The translations under genes were made by a program, and so were the position numbers. A stretch of 64,000 nucleotides of DNA, taken from contig NZ_JAUSYD010000001.1 in NCBI RefSeq assembly GCF_030816615.1, positions 5,416,501-5,480,500 of the forward strand, written 5' to 3'. Origin of the DNA: Streptomyces sp. B1I3 (GTDB taxonomy: Bacteria; Actinomycetota; Actinomycetes; Streptomycetales; Streptomycetaceae). Position 1 is the stretch's first letter, and each line of letters begins with the position of its first letter. This document shows positions 15,126 to 23,459 of this stretch, in pieces. The notes beneath the pieces were generated by a model. That model saw only the letters and a list, made by a program, of their open reading frames with translations, did not search any database and was not told the origin of the DNA.

Positions 15126-16609
15126 GGTCGGTCTCCTGCGGGTGCGTGCCATGGTTCTCCGGCGGGGGGCGGATAGAGCGGCCCCGGCAGCTGTTCGGTC
15201 TCGGCGTCGTACCGGACGGGACCACCGCCCCGGCCGGCCGGATCCGCGGCGGGGAACGGGTGCGCAGCGGAGGCCTCCGGCGCGGAGCCGTACGCGGCCG
15301 GTTCCCCGGACCGGCCGTACGCGGAGGGTTCCCCGGACCGGCCGTACGCGGCCGGCTCCTGGCTCTGGCTGTAGGCATGGCCGGCGTCGCCGGTGGCATC
15401 GGGTGGGTAGGACGGCCCGAGCGCCCACGCGGGGGGTGCGGGGGACGGTGCCGGCCAGTGGTCGTCCGTGCGTCCGTCGGGCGGCTGCGCAGCAGGTCGT
15501 GAGACGGCCCGGTAGGCCGCGAAGATGCCGGACTCCGCTCCGGAGGGCGGCGCGTACGTCCGTACGAAATCGTGGTCGAGCCGCTCGGAGCTGCGAGGAG
15601 GCGGCTCGAAGGGCGCCGGCTCGAAGGGCGGGGGCGTGTACGAGGGGGCGGCGGGGTCCGGAGCCGCGAACGACGGGGGCGCCGGGGCGGCGAGTGTCCG
15701 TGGACGGACCGGGGTGGCGCGCACGTCATGCCCCTCGTCGCCCCACCCGTGCCCGTCACGCCGGTCGTACCCCCGTCCGTGCCCGTCGTCCCCCCAGCCC
15801 GGAGCGTCGGGCGGCAGTCCTTGGCGGGGGAACGGAGCCACGTGGTCCGCGCCGGGCAGCGGGGAAGTCCGCACGGCCGGGTCGGAGTCCGGGGCCGGCG
15901 GGAGGTCGGGCCGGATCAGAGCCGTGACCAGTTCGGTGATCAGGCGCCTGGCCGGGCCGGGGAGGAGGCGCAGCCCCAGGGCGGCGGCCGCCGCGAGCAG
16001 GCAGAGCATGTACATCACGACGACCCAGGTCGCGGGCTGCCGCCCGGCGTACAGGCCGTGTACGAGTGCGAAGCACCACGCCGGATAGGCGAGCGCATGC
16101 AGTGCGCGCCAGCGGCCGGCGATCCTGCCCGGGGTGGCGAAGGCGCTGCGCATGGCACCGGTCGCCGCGGCGACGATCATCAGCAGCCCGGCCAGTGAGC
16201 CGAAGCCGATGAGGCCGGCGGTACCGCCGAACCCGAGGCCGAAGGGTATGAGGGCGCCGAGCAGCTCCACGTGCCCGAGCGCGACCTTCACCGTGCCGTG
16301 CAGCAGCAGGAAGCCGAGCGAGGCGACCGCGGCTGCCCGGTGGATGCCCTGGGCGATCAGCCGCTGCCGGGTGGAGAGGAAGAGGCGGTCGGTGGCCAGC
16401 AGGCCCCAGGCGACCGCCGCCGTGAGCGATACGAGCGTCAGGACGCCGGTCGTGAAGTCGAGCGTGGCGCGCAGACCGTCGCTTCCCGCGACGGCGAGCA
16501 GCGGGATGAGAACCAGCGCCGCGACGGTCAGGCCGCCCTGCACCGAGCGGCTCATGGCTGGGCTGCGGTTCATGGAGGGGGACGAGCGGATCCTGCGATG
16601 AGGCTTCAT
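15122..16609 (-). CDS. Ferric-reductase-like heme membrane protein with proline-rich cytosolic tail
   Basis: 495-residue protein. The N-terminal ~220 residues hold about six hydrophobic segments. Two helices each contribute two histidines in the pattern expected for two b-type hemes: GIHRAAAVASLGFLLLHG and LHALAYPAWCFALVHGL. This matches the ferric reductase-like transmembrane domain. The C-terminal ~270 residues are hydrophilic, Pro/Gly/Tyr-rich and repetitive, including a nonapeptide AYGRSGEPS/A repeated three times (DNA 15287-15367, 27-bp period). ATG 16609 is chosen for GGAG 7 bases upstream. Overlaps the NuoF-like gene by 4 bases, so the pair probably forms a trans-membrane electron-transfer unit; donor and acceptor are unknown. 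Confidence 0.82.
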   Translation of the reverse strand: MKPHRRIRSSPSMNRSPAMSRSVQGGLTVAALVLIPLLAVAGSDGLRATLDFTTGVLTLVSLTAAVAWGLLATDRLFLSTRQRLIAQGIHRAAAVASLGFLLLHGTVKVALGHVELLGALIPFGLGFGGTAGLIGFGSLAGLLMIVAAATGAMRSAFATPGRIAGRWRALHALAYPAWCFALVHGLYAGRQPATWVVVMYMLCLLAAAAALGLRLLPGPARRLITELVTALIRPDLPPAPDSDPAVRTSPLPGADHVAPFPRQGLPPDAPGWGDDGHGRGYDRRDGHGWGDEGHDVRATPVRPRTLAAPAPPSFAAPDPAAPSYTPPPFEPAPFEPPPRSSERLDHDFVRTYAPPSGAESGIFAAYRAVSRPAAQPPDGRTDDHWPAPSPAPPAWALGPSYPPDATGDAGHAYSQSQEPAAYGRSGEPSAYGRSGEPAAYGSAPEASAAHPFPAADPAGRGGGPVRYDAETEQLPGPLYPPPAGEPWHAPAGDRP

Positions 16610-16851
16610 GGGGGCGACTCCGAATGGTTCGGCAAAGCGGTCCCGTTGCCGCATGCTAAGTCGCTGCCTACCAGCCGGTATGGGATTTGAGATGTTGCCC
16701 CGATAGAGGGCAGTACGCGGAGTAACCCCCGGAGTGTGTGGGTCCTGCGCAGAGATCGTGCCGATGGCGTGCGTGCCGTGCCCGCAGGGGGCACGACCGG
16801 GGCCGGTCTTCCGTACGGGTATCTGCCGGGCAGGGCTCAGGGCCCGTGCGG
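16610..16851. other. Divergent intergenic region before the leuS leader
   Basis: About 240 bases with no gene. It should hold the minus-strand promoter for the heme membrane protein gene; I see no convincing operator. Confidence 0.35.
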
Positions 16852-16902
16852 TACCCTGGCGCCGTGCGTGCCGTAGGCCTTCTGCTTAGCGAGCCGCGCT
16901 GA
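16852..16902 (+). promoter_or_regulatory. Leaderless leucine leader peptide upstream of leuS
   Basis: A -10 hexamer TACCCT (16852-16857) is followed 6 bases later by GTG 16864, which opens a 12-codon frame (16864-16902) reading V-R-A-V-G-L-L-L-S-E-P-R-stop. The three leucines use CTT-CTG-CTT; CTT is rare in this genome. A factor-independent terminator follows at 16947-16971. This is the layout of classical amino-acid attenuation: stalling at Leu codons when charged tRNA-Leu is scarce would favour read-through into leuS. Attenuators before leuS have been predicted in some Streptomyces in comparative work. Confidence 0.8.
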
Positions 16903-16946
16903 TCAGTACCGACCGGTGAGAGCGCCTGGTCGGACTCGGCGCGGCG

Positions 16947-16971
16947 TCCCCTCCTGTGCGAGGGGATTTTT
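16947..16971 (+). terminator. leuS attenuator terminator
   Basis: Stem TCCCCTC (16947-16953) with GAGGGGA (16960-16966), loop CTGTGC, then TTTTT. It lies 44 bases after the leader peptide stop and about 80 bases before leuS. Confidence 0.8.
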
Positions 16972-16975
16972 CGTT

Positions 16976-17017
16976 TCCGTAGACGTGTGTCCGTAGACGT
17001 GTGTCCGTGGACGTGGG
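16976..17017 (+). repeat. Three tandem 14-bp repeats in the leuS 5' region
   Basis: TCCGTAGACGTGTG at 16976-16989 and 16990-17003 (identical), then a three-mismatch copy TCCGTGGACGTGGG at 17004-17017. They lie between the attenuator terminator and the leuS start. Confidence 0.85.
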
Positions 17018-17052
17018 CGCCGCAGATGACGATCGATGGAGCTTTGAGGATC

Positions 17053-19920
17053 ATGAGCGAGACGAACACCGCGGCCGAGGTCGCCGCGCCGCACCGCTAC
17101 ACGGCGGCGATGGCCGCTGACATCGAGGCACGCTGGCAGGACTTCTGGGACGCCGAAGGGACGTACGAGGCGCCGAACCCGGCCGGCGACCTGGCGGGCG
17201 ATCCGGAACTGGCTGCGAGGCCCAAGAAGTTCATCATGGACATGTTCCCGTACCCGTCGGGTGCGGGACTGCACGTCGGCCACCCGCTCGGCTACATCGC
17301 CACCGACGTCTACGCCCGCCATCAGCGGATGACCGGACACAACGTCCTGCACACCCTGGGCTTCGACGCCTTCGGTCTGCCCGCGGAGCAGTACGCCGTG
17401 CAGACCGGCACGCACCCGCGGGTCTCCACCGAGGCCAACATGGAGAACATGAAGGTCCAGCTGCGCCGGCTGGGCCTGGGTCACGACAAGCGCCGGTCGT
17501 TCGCGACGATCGACGCGGACTACTACAGGTGGACCCAGTGGATCTTCCTGCAGATCTTCAACTCCTGGTACGACACCGAGGCGGACCGGGCGCGTCCGAT
17601 CGCCGAGCTCGTCGCCCAGTTCGAGAGCGGTGAGCGCCCGACCCCGGACGGCCGCGAGTGGGGCGTGCTGAGCGCTGCGGAGCGCGCCGACGTCCTGGGG
17701 CAGTACCGCCTGGCGTACGCCTCGGACGCGCCCGTCAACTGGTCCCCCGGACTGGGCACCGTGCTGGCCAACGAAGAGGTCACGGCGGACGGCCGCTCCG
17801 AGCGCGGCAACTTCCCGGTCTTCAAGGCCAAGCTGCGCCAGTGGAACATGCGCATCACCGCCTACGCGGACCGGCTGCTGGACGACCTGGACGGGCTGGA
17901 CTGGCCCGAGGCCATCAAGCTGCAGCAGCGCAACTGGATCGGCCGTTCCGAGGGTGCGCGCGTCGGCTTCCCGGTCGACGGAGCGGGTGACATCACCGTC
18001 TTCACCACCCGTCAGGACACCCTGTTCGGCGCCACCTACATGGTGCTGGCGCCCGAGCACGAACTGGTCGAGCGGATCATTCCCGCCGCCTGGCCCGAGG
18101 GCACCCACCCGGTGTGGACCGGTGGCCACGCGAGCCCGGCCGAGGCCGTCACGGCGTACCGCAAGCAGGCCGCCGCCAAGTCCGACGTCGAGCGGCAGGC
18201 CGAGGCCAAGGACAAGACCGGCGTCTTCACCGGCGCGTACGCGACCAACCCGGTCAGCGGCGAGAAGGTCCCCGTCTTCATCGCCGACTACGTCCTGATG
18301 GGCTACGGCACCGGCGCGATCATGGCGGTACCGGCGCACGACGCGCGCGACTTCGCGTTCGCGCGCGCCTTCGAGCTGCCGATGCGCTGTGTGGTCGAAC
18401 CGTCGGACGGCCGCGGTACGGACCCCTCGACGTGGGAGGACGCCTTCTCGTCCTACGAGGCCGAGCTGGTCAACTCCGCCAACGACGAGATCTCGCTGGA
18501 CGGCCTGGGCGTCGTCGAGGCCAAGGCGAAGATCACCGAGTGGCTGAAGGCGCACGGCCTCGGCGAGGGCACCGTCAACTTCCGGCTGCGGGACTGGCTG
18601 TTCAGCCGTCAGCGCTACTGGGGCGAGCCCTTCCCGATCGTGTACGACGAGGAGGGCATCGCCCACCCGCTGCCCGAGTCGATGCTGCCGCTGGAACTGC
18701 CCGAGGTCGAGGACTACTCGCCGCGCACCTTCGACCCGGAGGACGCCGACACCCAGCCCGAGACACCGCTGTCCCGGAACGCCGACTGGGTCAACGTCAC
18801 CCTGGATCTGGGCGACGGGCCGAAGAAGTACCGCCGCGAGACCAACACCATGCCGAACTGGGCCGGTTCCTGCTGGTACGAGCTGCGCTACCTGGACCCG
18901 AACAACGACCGCCGGCTGGTCGACCCCGCGATCGAGCAGTACTGGATGGGGCCGCGCGAAGGGCAGCCCACCGGAGGCGTCGACCTGTACGTCGGCGGTG
19001 CCGAGCACGCCGTACTGCACCTGCTGTACGCCCGCTTCTGGTCCAAGGTGCTGCACGACCTGGGGCACATCTCGTCCGCGGAACCGTTCCACAAGCTGTA
19101 CAACCAGGGCATGATCCAGGCCTTCGTCTACCGGGACAGCCGCGGCATCGCGGTCCCGGCCGCGGAGGTCGAGGAGCGCGACGGTGCGTACTACCACGGG
19201 GGCGAGAAGGTCAGCCGCGTCCTGGGCAAGATGGGCAAGTCCCTGAAGAACGCCGTGACGCCCGACGAGATCTGCGGCGAGTACGGGGCGGACACCCTGC
19301 GGCTGTACGAGATGGCCATGGGCCCGCTGGACGTCTCGCGCCCCTGGGACACGCGTGCCGTGGTCGGCCAGTTCCGGCTGCTGCAGAGGCTGTGGCGCAA
19401 CGTCGTCGACGAGGAGACCGGCGAGGTCACCGTCGTCGACACCGAGCCCGACGAGGACACGCTGCGTGCACTGCACAAGGCCATCGACGGTGTCGGCCAG
19501 GACATGGCGGGGATGCGCTTCAACACGGCCATCGCCAAGGTGACCGAGCTGAACAACCACCTGACGAAGGCGGGTGGCCCGCTGTCCCGGTCGGTCGCCG
19601 AGCGGCTGGTGCTGCTGATCGCCCCGCTGGCGCCGCACGTCGCGGAGGAGCTGTGGCGCCGGCTGGGCCACACGGAGTCGGTCGTGCACCAGGACTTCCC
19701 GGTCGCCGACCCCGCGTACGTCGTCGACGAGACCGTGACCTGCGTGGTGCAGGTCAAGGGCAAGGTGAAGGCGCGTCTGGAGATCTCCCCGTCGATCACG
19801 GACGAGGAGCTGGAGGCGCTGGCGCTGGCCGACGAGAGCGTCGTCGCCGCGCTGGGCGGGGCCGGGATCCGCAAGGTGATCGTGCGTGCACCGAAACTGG
19901 TGAACATCGTCCCCGCGTAG
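17053..19920 (+). CDS. leuS: Leucyl-tRNA synthetase
   Basis: 955-residue class I synthetase that charges tRNA-Leu. Seen: MDMFPYPSGAGLHVGHPLGY with the HIGH-type motif at about residues 72-75, the editing (CP1) domain in the middle third, a zinc/connective region, LGKMGKSLKNAV as the KMSKS loop at about residues 723-734 (Gly replaces Ser at the third position), and the anticodon-binding C terminus. Start ATG 17053 fits the family; a GAGGA lies only 3 bases upstream and a GGAG about 12, so initiation sequence is unremarkable. An in-frame ATG 17026 is possible. Preceded by a leucine leader peptide and terminator; a hairpin terminator follows. Confidence 0.96.
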   Translation: MSETNTAAEVAAPHRYTAAMAADIEARWQDFWDAEGTYEAPNPAGDLAGDPELAARPKKFIMDMFPYPSGAGLHVGHPLGYIATDVYARHQRMTGHNVLHTLGFDAFGLPAEQYAVQTGTHPRVSTEANMENMKVQLRRLGLGHDKRRSFATIDADYYRWTQWIFLQIFNSWYDTEADRARPIAELVAQFESGERPTPDGREWGVLSAAERADVLGQYRLAYASDAPVNWSPGLGTVLANEEVTADGRSERGNFPVFKAKLRQWNMRITAYADRLLDDLDGLDWPEAIKLQQRNWIGRSEGARVGFPVDGAGDITVFTTRQDTLFGATYMVLAPEHELVERIIPAAWPEGTHPVWTGGHASPAEAVTAYRKQAAAKSDVERQAEAKDKTGVFTGAYATNPVSGEKVPVFIADYVLMGYGTGAIMAVPAHDARDFAFARAFELPMRCVVEPSDGRGTDPSTWEDAFSSYEAELVNSANDEISLDGLGVVEAKAKITEWLKAHGLGEGTVNFRLRDWLFSRQRYWGEPFPIVYDEEGIAHPLPESMLPLELPEVEDYSPRTFDPEDADTQPETPLSRNADWVNVTLDLGDGPKKYRRETNTMPNWAGSCWYELRYLDPNNDRRLVDPAIEQYWMGPREGQPTGGVDLYVGGAEHAVLHLLYARFWSKVLHDLGHISSAEPFHKLYNQGMIQAFVYRDSRGIAVPAAEVEERDGAYYHGGEKVSRVLGKMGKSLKNAVTPDEICGEYGADTLRLYEMAMGPLDVSRPWDTRAVVGQFRLLQRLWRNVVDEETGEVTVVDTEPDEDTLRALHKAIDGVGQDMAGMRFNTAIAKVTELNNHLTKAGGPLSRSVAERLVLLIAPLAPHVAEELWRRLGHTESVVHQDFPVADPAYVVDETVTCVVQVKGKVKARLEISPSITDEELEALALADESVVAALGGAGIRKVIVRAPKLVNIVPA

Positions 19921-19965
19921 CGGCGGGCCGGCGGCAGGCTCCGAAAGGCTTGGGGCTTTCCCCTA

Positions 19966-20006
19966 CGGGCAGGTTGGGGGTTCCGGTGGAACCCTCGGCC
20001 TGCCCG
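19966..20006 (+). terminator. leuS terminator
   Basis: Interrupted inverted repeat: CGGGCAGG (19966-19973) with CCTGCCCG (19999-20006), and inside it GGGTTCC with GGAACCC. It lies 45 bases after the leuS stop. Confidence 0.75.
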
Positions 20007-20069
20007 TTCCGTTTACGGTAGAAGGGGCGACCGCACACCGGCAGCCGAGTCGACAACCGAGGGACGTTC

Positions 20070-20795
20070 ATGGAAGCCGTGATCCTGATCCTGACGCTGC
20101 TGTTCGTCGCGTTCGTGGCACTCGGGGTGTACGCGGGCGTGAAGGCCGTGCGCGCCGCCAAGCGCGGCGTGGACCGCACGATCACCCAGGCGCGCCGTTC
20201 CGTGGAGGACACCGCGCTCCGGGCCAAGAGCTACGGGCAGCCCGGTGTGCCGGGGGAGCTCGCGCAGCTCCGGCTCTCGCTGCGCACCTCGATGCGGGCC
20301 ACGCAGGACGCGCTGAACGCCCAGGCGGCGGAGGATTCCTCGCTCTCGGAGTCCCTGGGACTCTTCCAGCGCCTCAGCGCCCACGGACGCGAGCTGGACA
20401 GCGAACTCAAGCGCCTGGAGCGGGAGCCGGACCGGGTGACCGTGGCCACCCTGCTGCCGGGGCTGAAGGAGCGCACGGAGCGCATCACACACTCGGCGGA
20501 GTCCCTGCGCTGGGCCGCCCGTGACCGCGCGCGGCAGTACGCCGAGGACGATCTGGCGGCGCTGAACGCCCAGATCGACCTGGAGGCGGGAGCCCTGCGG
20601 CACTGGACGACGGAGGAGCCGCCGGAGCGGAGCGGCACGGCCGCCTCCGCGGCCGGCGCCGGGGACACGTGGAGCGGGACGGGCAGCGGAGACCCTGACG
20701 GCGGGGAGACGCCGCAGGCGCTCACCCCTCCGGACCCGCGGTTGCGCACCGGCTACCCGTGGCAGAAGTCCGCCCGGCCCGAGACCACGAACTGA
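20070..20795 (+). CDS. Membrane-anchored helical protein of unknown function
   Basis: 241-residue protein. An N-terminal transmembrane segment (AVILILTLLFVAFVALGVYAG, residues 3-23) is followed by about 170 residues of Arg/Glu/Ala/Leu-rich sequence predicted to be long helices or coiled coil (for example RSVEDTALRAKSY, LERTERI-like stretches, LRWAARDRARQYAEDDLAALN), then a Gly/Pro/Ser-rich tail. GAGGGA lies about 7 bases upstream of the ATG. Topology suggests a cytosolic coiled-coil domain tethered to the membrane. I recognise no family. Confidence 0.78.
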   Translation: MEAVILILTLLFVAFVALGVYAGVKAVRAAKRGVDRTITQARRSVEDTALRAKSYGQPGVPGELAQLRLSLRTSMRATQDALNAQAAEDSSLSESLGLFQRLSAHGRELDSELKRLEREPDRVTVATLLPGLKERTERITHSAESLRWAARDRARQYAEDDLAALNAQIDLEAGALRHWTTEEPPERSGTAASAAGAGDTWSGTGSGDPDGGETPQALTPPDPRLRTGYPWQKSARPETTN

Positions 20796-20902
20796 CGCCC
20801 CGGGGTCCGGGACCGGCCGGAAGTGTTCCACGCCGACCGGAAATGATCAGTAGACCGGGCCCGGGCTGCCGTGCCTCCGCCCCGGAAGGTAACCTCCGGC
20901 TC

Positions 20903-21748
20903 ATGTCCCGCCATGTCGCGATCGTCACCGATTCAACGGCCTACCTGCCGCCAGAGACGATGGAACGGCACAGCATCACCGCGGTGCCGCTGACCGTCGT
21001 TCTGGGCAACCAGGCTCTGCAGGAGGGTACGGAGATCTCGGCCCGGTCGCTGGCGCTTGCCCTGCAGAAGCGCCGCTCCGTGACCACGTCCCGGCCCAGC
21101 CCAGAGGTCTTCGCCGCCGCCTACCGCGCCGCGGCCGATGCGGGGGCGGCCGGTATCGTCTCGCTCCACCTCTCGGCCGAGTTCTCCGGTACGTACGACG
21201 CCGCGCTGCTCGCGGCGAAGGACGCGCCGGTGCCGGTGCGCGTCGTCGACACCGGAATGGTCGCCATGGCCCTGGGCTTCTGCGCGCTGGCCGCGGCCGA
21301 GGCCGCGGAAGCGGGTGGGGGCCTGGACGAGGCGGTCGCCGCCGCGGAGAAGCGGGCCGCGGGCACGTCCGCGTACTTCTACGTCGACACGCTGGACTAC
21401 CTGCGCCGGGGCGGCCGGATCGGTGCGGCGCAGGCACTGCTGGGCTCCGCTCTCGCGGTGAAACCCCTGCTGCAACTCGCCGGTGGCCGTATCGAACTGC
21501 TGGAGAAGGTGCGGACGGCGTCCAAGGCGATCGCGCGGTTGGAGGAGATCGTCGCCGAGCAGGCCGGATCAGGGGCGGTGGACATCGCCGTGCACCACCT
21601 CACCGCGCCCGAGCGCGCCGAGCGGCTCGCGGAGCGGTTGCGGGAACGGGTGCCGGGTCTTGTGGAGCTGCACGTGAGCGAGGTGGGCGCGGTGATCGGG
21701 GCGCACACCGGGCCCGGGCTCCTGGCAGCGGTCATCTCGCCGCGCTGA
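20903..21748 (+). CDS. DegV family fatty-acid-binding protein
   Basis: 281-residue DegV-fold protein. Bacterial members (FakB) bind a fatty acid and present it to a kinase (FakA). Seen: the N-terminal VTDSTAYLPPETMERHSITAVPL, TSRPSPEVFAAAY, SLHLSAEFSGTYDAALLA and the C-terminal TGPGLLAAV, all diagnostic of the two-domain fold. ATG 20903 follows TAACCT (20890-20895) by 7 bases, a leaderless arrangement. No FakA partner is nearby. The specific lipid cannot be inferred. Confidence 0.93.
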   Translation: MSRHVAIVTDSTAYLPPETMERHSITAVPLTVVLGNQALQEGTEISARSLALALQKRRSVTTSRPSPEVFAAAYRAAADAGAAGIVSLHLSAEFSGTYDAALLAAKDAPVPVRVVDTGMVAMALGFCALAAAEAAEAGGGLDEAVAAAEKRAAGTSAYFYVDTLDYLRRGGRIGAAQALLGSALAVKPLLQLAGGRIELLEKVRTASKAIARLEEIVAEQAGSGAVDIAVHHLTAPERAERLAERLRERVPGLVELHVSEVGAVIGAHTGPGLLAAVISPR

Positions 21749-21851
21749 ACCGCACCCCTTCGGGTGAGGGGAATATCCACAACGGGCGGGTTGTCCACCG
21801 GAATCGGGGCAGACCAGCGGGTTCCGGCGGAAGTGTCTAGCGTCGTGCGCC

Positions 21852-23459
21852 ATGACCCCGCGATCACCTCACACATCCATCCGTGCCACCGTCCGGCAGG
21901 CCGGCGGCGCCATCGCCGAGGCGATGCCCCGCGCCACCGGCCCGGGGGTGCACCGGGCCACGCGCCCGGTCGCGCACCGGGCCGCTCCTCGTCCGGTGAG
22001 AAGGCACCGGCCGGCCGACGGGGCGCGGTACGGGCCGGGGACCGGGCCCGGAGGCGCGGCCGGCACCGGGCCCGCCGCGCGTCGCGGGCGCCGGCGGCGG
22101 GCCCCGGGCGGGCCCGACGCCGAAGTCGTGGCGGCATCCCGGCTCCGGGCGGAGGCGCTACTGGCCGCAGGCCGGTCCTCGGCGGGGGCGGTGCCACCGG
22201 GCGATGACAGCTCCCGCGAGGAGACGTCGCACGAACCGCCGGTGCGCGGGACGCCCCCCTCGCGACCCCGCGCCGTACCCTCGTGGGCCTCGGCGCGAGT
22301 GCGGTCCACGGTCCAGGCACCGCCCGCGGTTCAGGAACCGCCTGCACCGTCCACGGTTCAAGCACCGTCCATGGTTCAGGCACCGTCCATGGTTCAGGCA
22401 CCGTCCATGGTTCAGGCACCGTCCATGGTTCAGGCACCGTCCACAGCGTCAGCGCGGTCCTCCGCCCCGGCAGGTTCCTCGATTGCCTCCCGCCACCCAC
22501 CGTCCCAGGCACCGTCCTCCTCGGCGCCGTCGGCGTTGACGGCCCCGCCGACAGCGTCGGCTCCTCCCGGGGTGGTCCCGGGTCTCCGGGCCTCGTCTCC
22601 TCCGTGTGCGTCCTTGCCCCCGCCGCCCCCGCACGTATCGGTCCTCCCGGCTCCGACGGCGAGTCCGCTCCCGACCGGTGACGGGCTGCACGCCGACCCG
22701 GCCCGGCGGCCACGATGGTGGCGGGTGGCCGGGCCCGCTCTGCGCGAACGGCTCCCGCTGTGGGTCCAGCTGCGATGCGGCCTGGAGCCCCGGACACTTG
22801 CCGCGCTCGCCGTCGTCCTGGTCGGGGCAGCGGTCTTCGCCGCGGCCCACTTCTGGTCGGCTCGCCCCGAGCCCGTGCGAGCTCCCGAGCAGGTGACGGA
22901 GGCGGCCGCGGCCCGCGTGGTGGGGCCCGAGGGCGCGGACCGGCTCGTTCCAGGGCCCCTGCCAGGGCCCGAGCCTTCCTCCAGGGCTTCCGCCCCTGCG
23001 GCGGGCGGCGGGCAGATCGTCGTCGACGTGAGCGGCAAGGTGCGCCGGCCTGGGATCCGGCGTCTGCCGGCCGGCTCACGGGTGGCTGACGCGTTGCGGG
23101 CGGCGGGAGGCGTGCGCGAGGGCACGGATGTCACCGGACTCAACCGGGCCCGCGTTCTGACGGACGGCGAGCAGGTGGCCGTGGGCGTGCCCGCGGCACA
23201 GGCCGCCACCGGCACGACAGCGGGAGGCGGTGGTGGCGGCATCGGCGCGGGGCAGGCAGGACCGGCAGCGCCGGTGAGCCTTTCCACGGCCACGGCCGAG
23301 CAGCTCGAAACCCTGCCCGGGGTCGGGCCGGTCCTCGCCCAGCACATCCTCGACTACCGCACGGAACACGGGGGTTTCCGGTCCGTCGACGAGCTCCGCG
23401 AGGTCAACGGCATCGGTGACCGCCGGTTCGCAGACCTGCGGCCACTGGTCCGGCCGTGA
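21852..23459 (+). CDS. comEA: ComEA-like DNA-binding protein with long repetitive N-terminal extension
   Basis: 535-residue protein. The C-terminal part is a standard ComEA: a transmembrane helix near residues 313-335 (TLAALAVVLVGAAVFAAAHF), a SLBB-type domain (VDVSGKVRRPGIRRLPAGSR; about 388-445) and tandem helix-hairpin-helix DNA-binding motifs (LETLPGVGPVLAQHILDYR, VDELREVNGIGDRRF) to the end. Such proteins hold incoming double-stranded DNA. The preceding ~310 residues are Ala/Pro/Arg-rich and disordered, including a VQAPSM hexapeptide array. The ATG follows TAGCGT (21838-21843) by 8 bases; the true start could lie further downstream, since the extension is not needed for function. The stop overlaps comEC. 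Confidence 0.88.
   Translation: MTPRSPHTSIRATVRQAGGAIAEAMPRATGPGVHRATRPVAHRAAPRPVRRHRPADGARYGPGTGPGGAAGTGPAARRGRRRRAPGGPDAEVVAASRLRAEALLAAGRSSAGAVPPGDDSSREETSHEPPVRGTPPSRPRAVPSWASARVRSTVQAPPAVQEPPAPSTVQAPSMVQAPSMVQAPSMVQAPSMVQAPSTASARSSAPAGSSIASRHPPSQAPSSSAPSALTAPPTASAPPGVVPGLRASSPPCASLPPPPPHVSVLPAPTASPLPTGDGLHADPARRPRWWRVAGPALRERLPLWVQLRCGLEPRTLAALAVVLVGAAVFAAAHFWSARPEPVRAPEQVTEAAAARVVGPEGADRLVPGPLPGPEPSSRASAPAAGGGQIVVDVSGKVRRPGIRRLPAGSRVADALRAAGGVREGTDVTGLNRARVLTDGEQVAVGVPAAQAATGTTAGGGGGGIGAGQAGPAAPVSLSTATAEQLETLPGVGPVLAQHILDYRTEHGGFRSVDELREVNGIGDRRFADLRPLVRP
22345..22440 (+). repeat. 18-bp tandem repeat inside comEA
   Basis: Four exact consecutive copies of CACCGTCCATGGTTCAGG (22363-22434), flanked by a diverged copy at 22345-22362 and a partial one after. 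The period is a multiple of three, so each copy adds a hexapeptide (APSMVQ) and copy-number change would stay in frame. Confidence 0.95.

Noticed and set aside
16852..17052. T-box riboswitch before leuS
   Set aside because: No T-box consensus sequence or specifier stem seen; the leader peptide and terminator explain the region better.
16903..19689. Long minus-strand open frame of 928 codons opposite leuS
   Set aside because: Composition is that of an antisense shadow of leuS (runs of Val/Leu/Arg/Gly/His without domain motifs).
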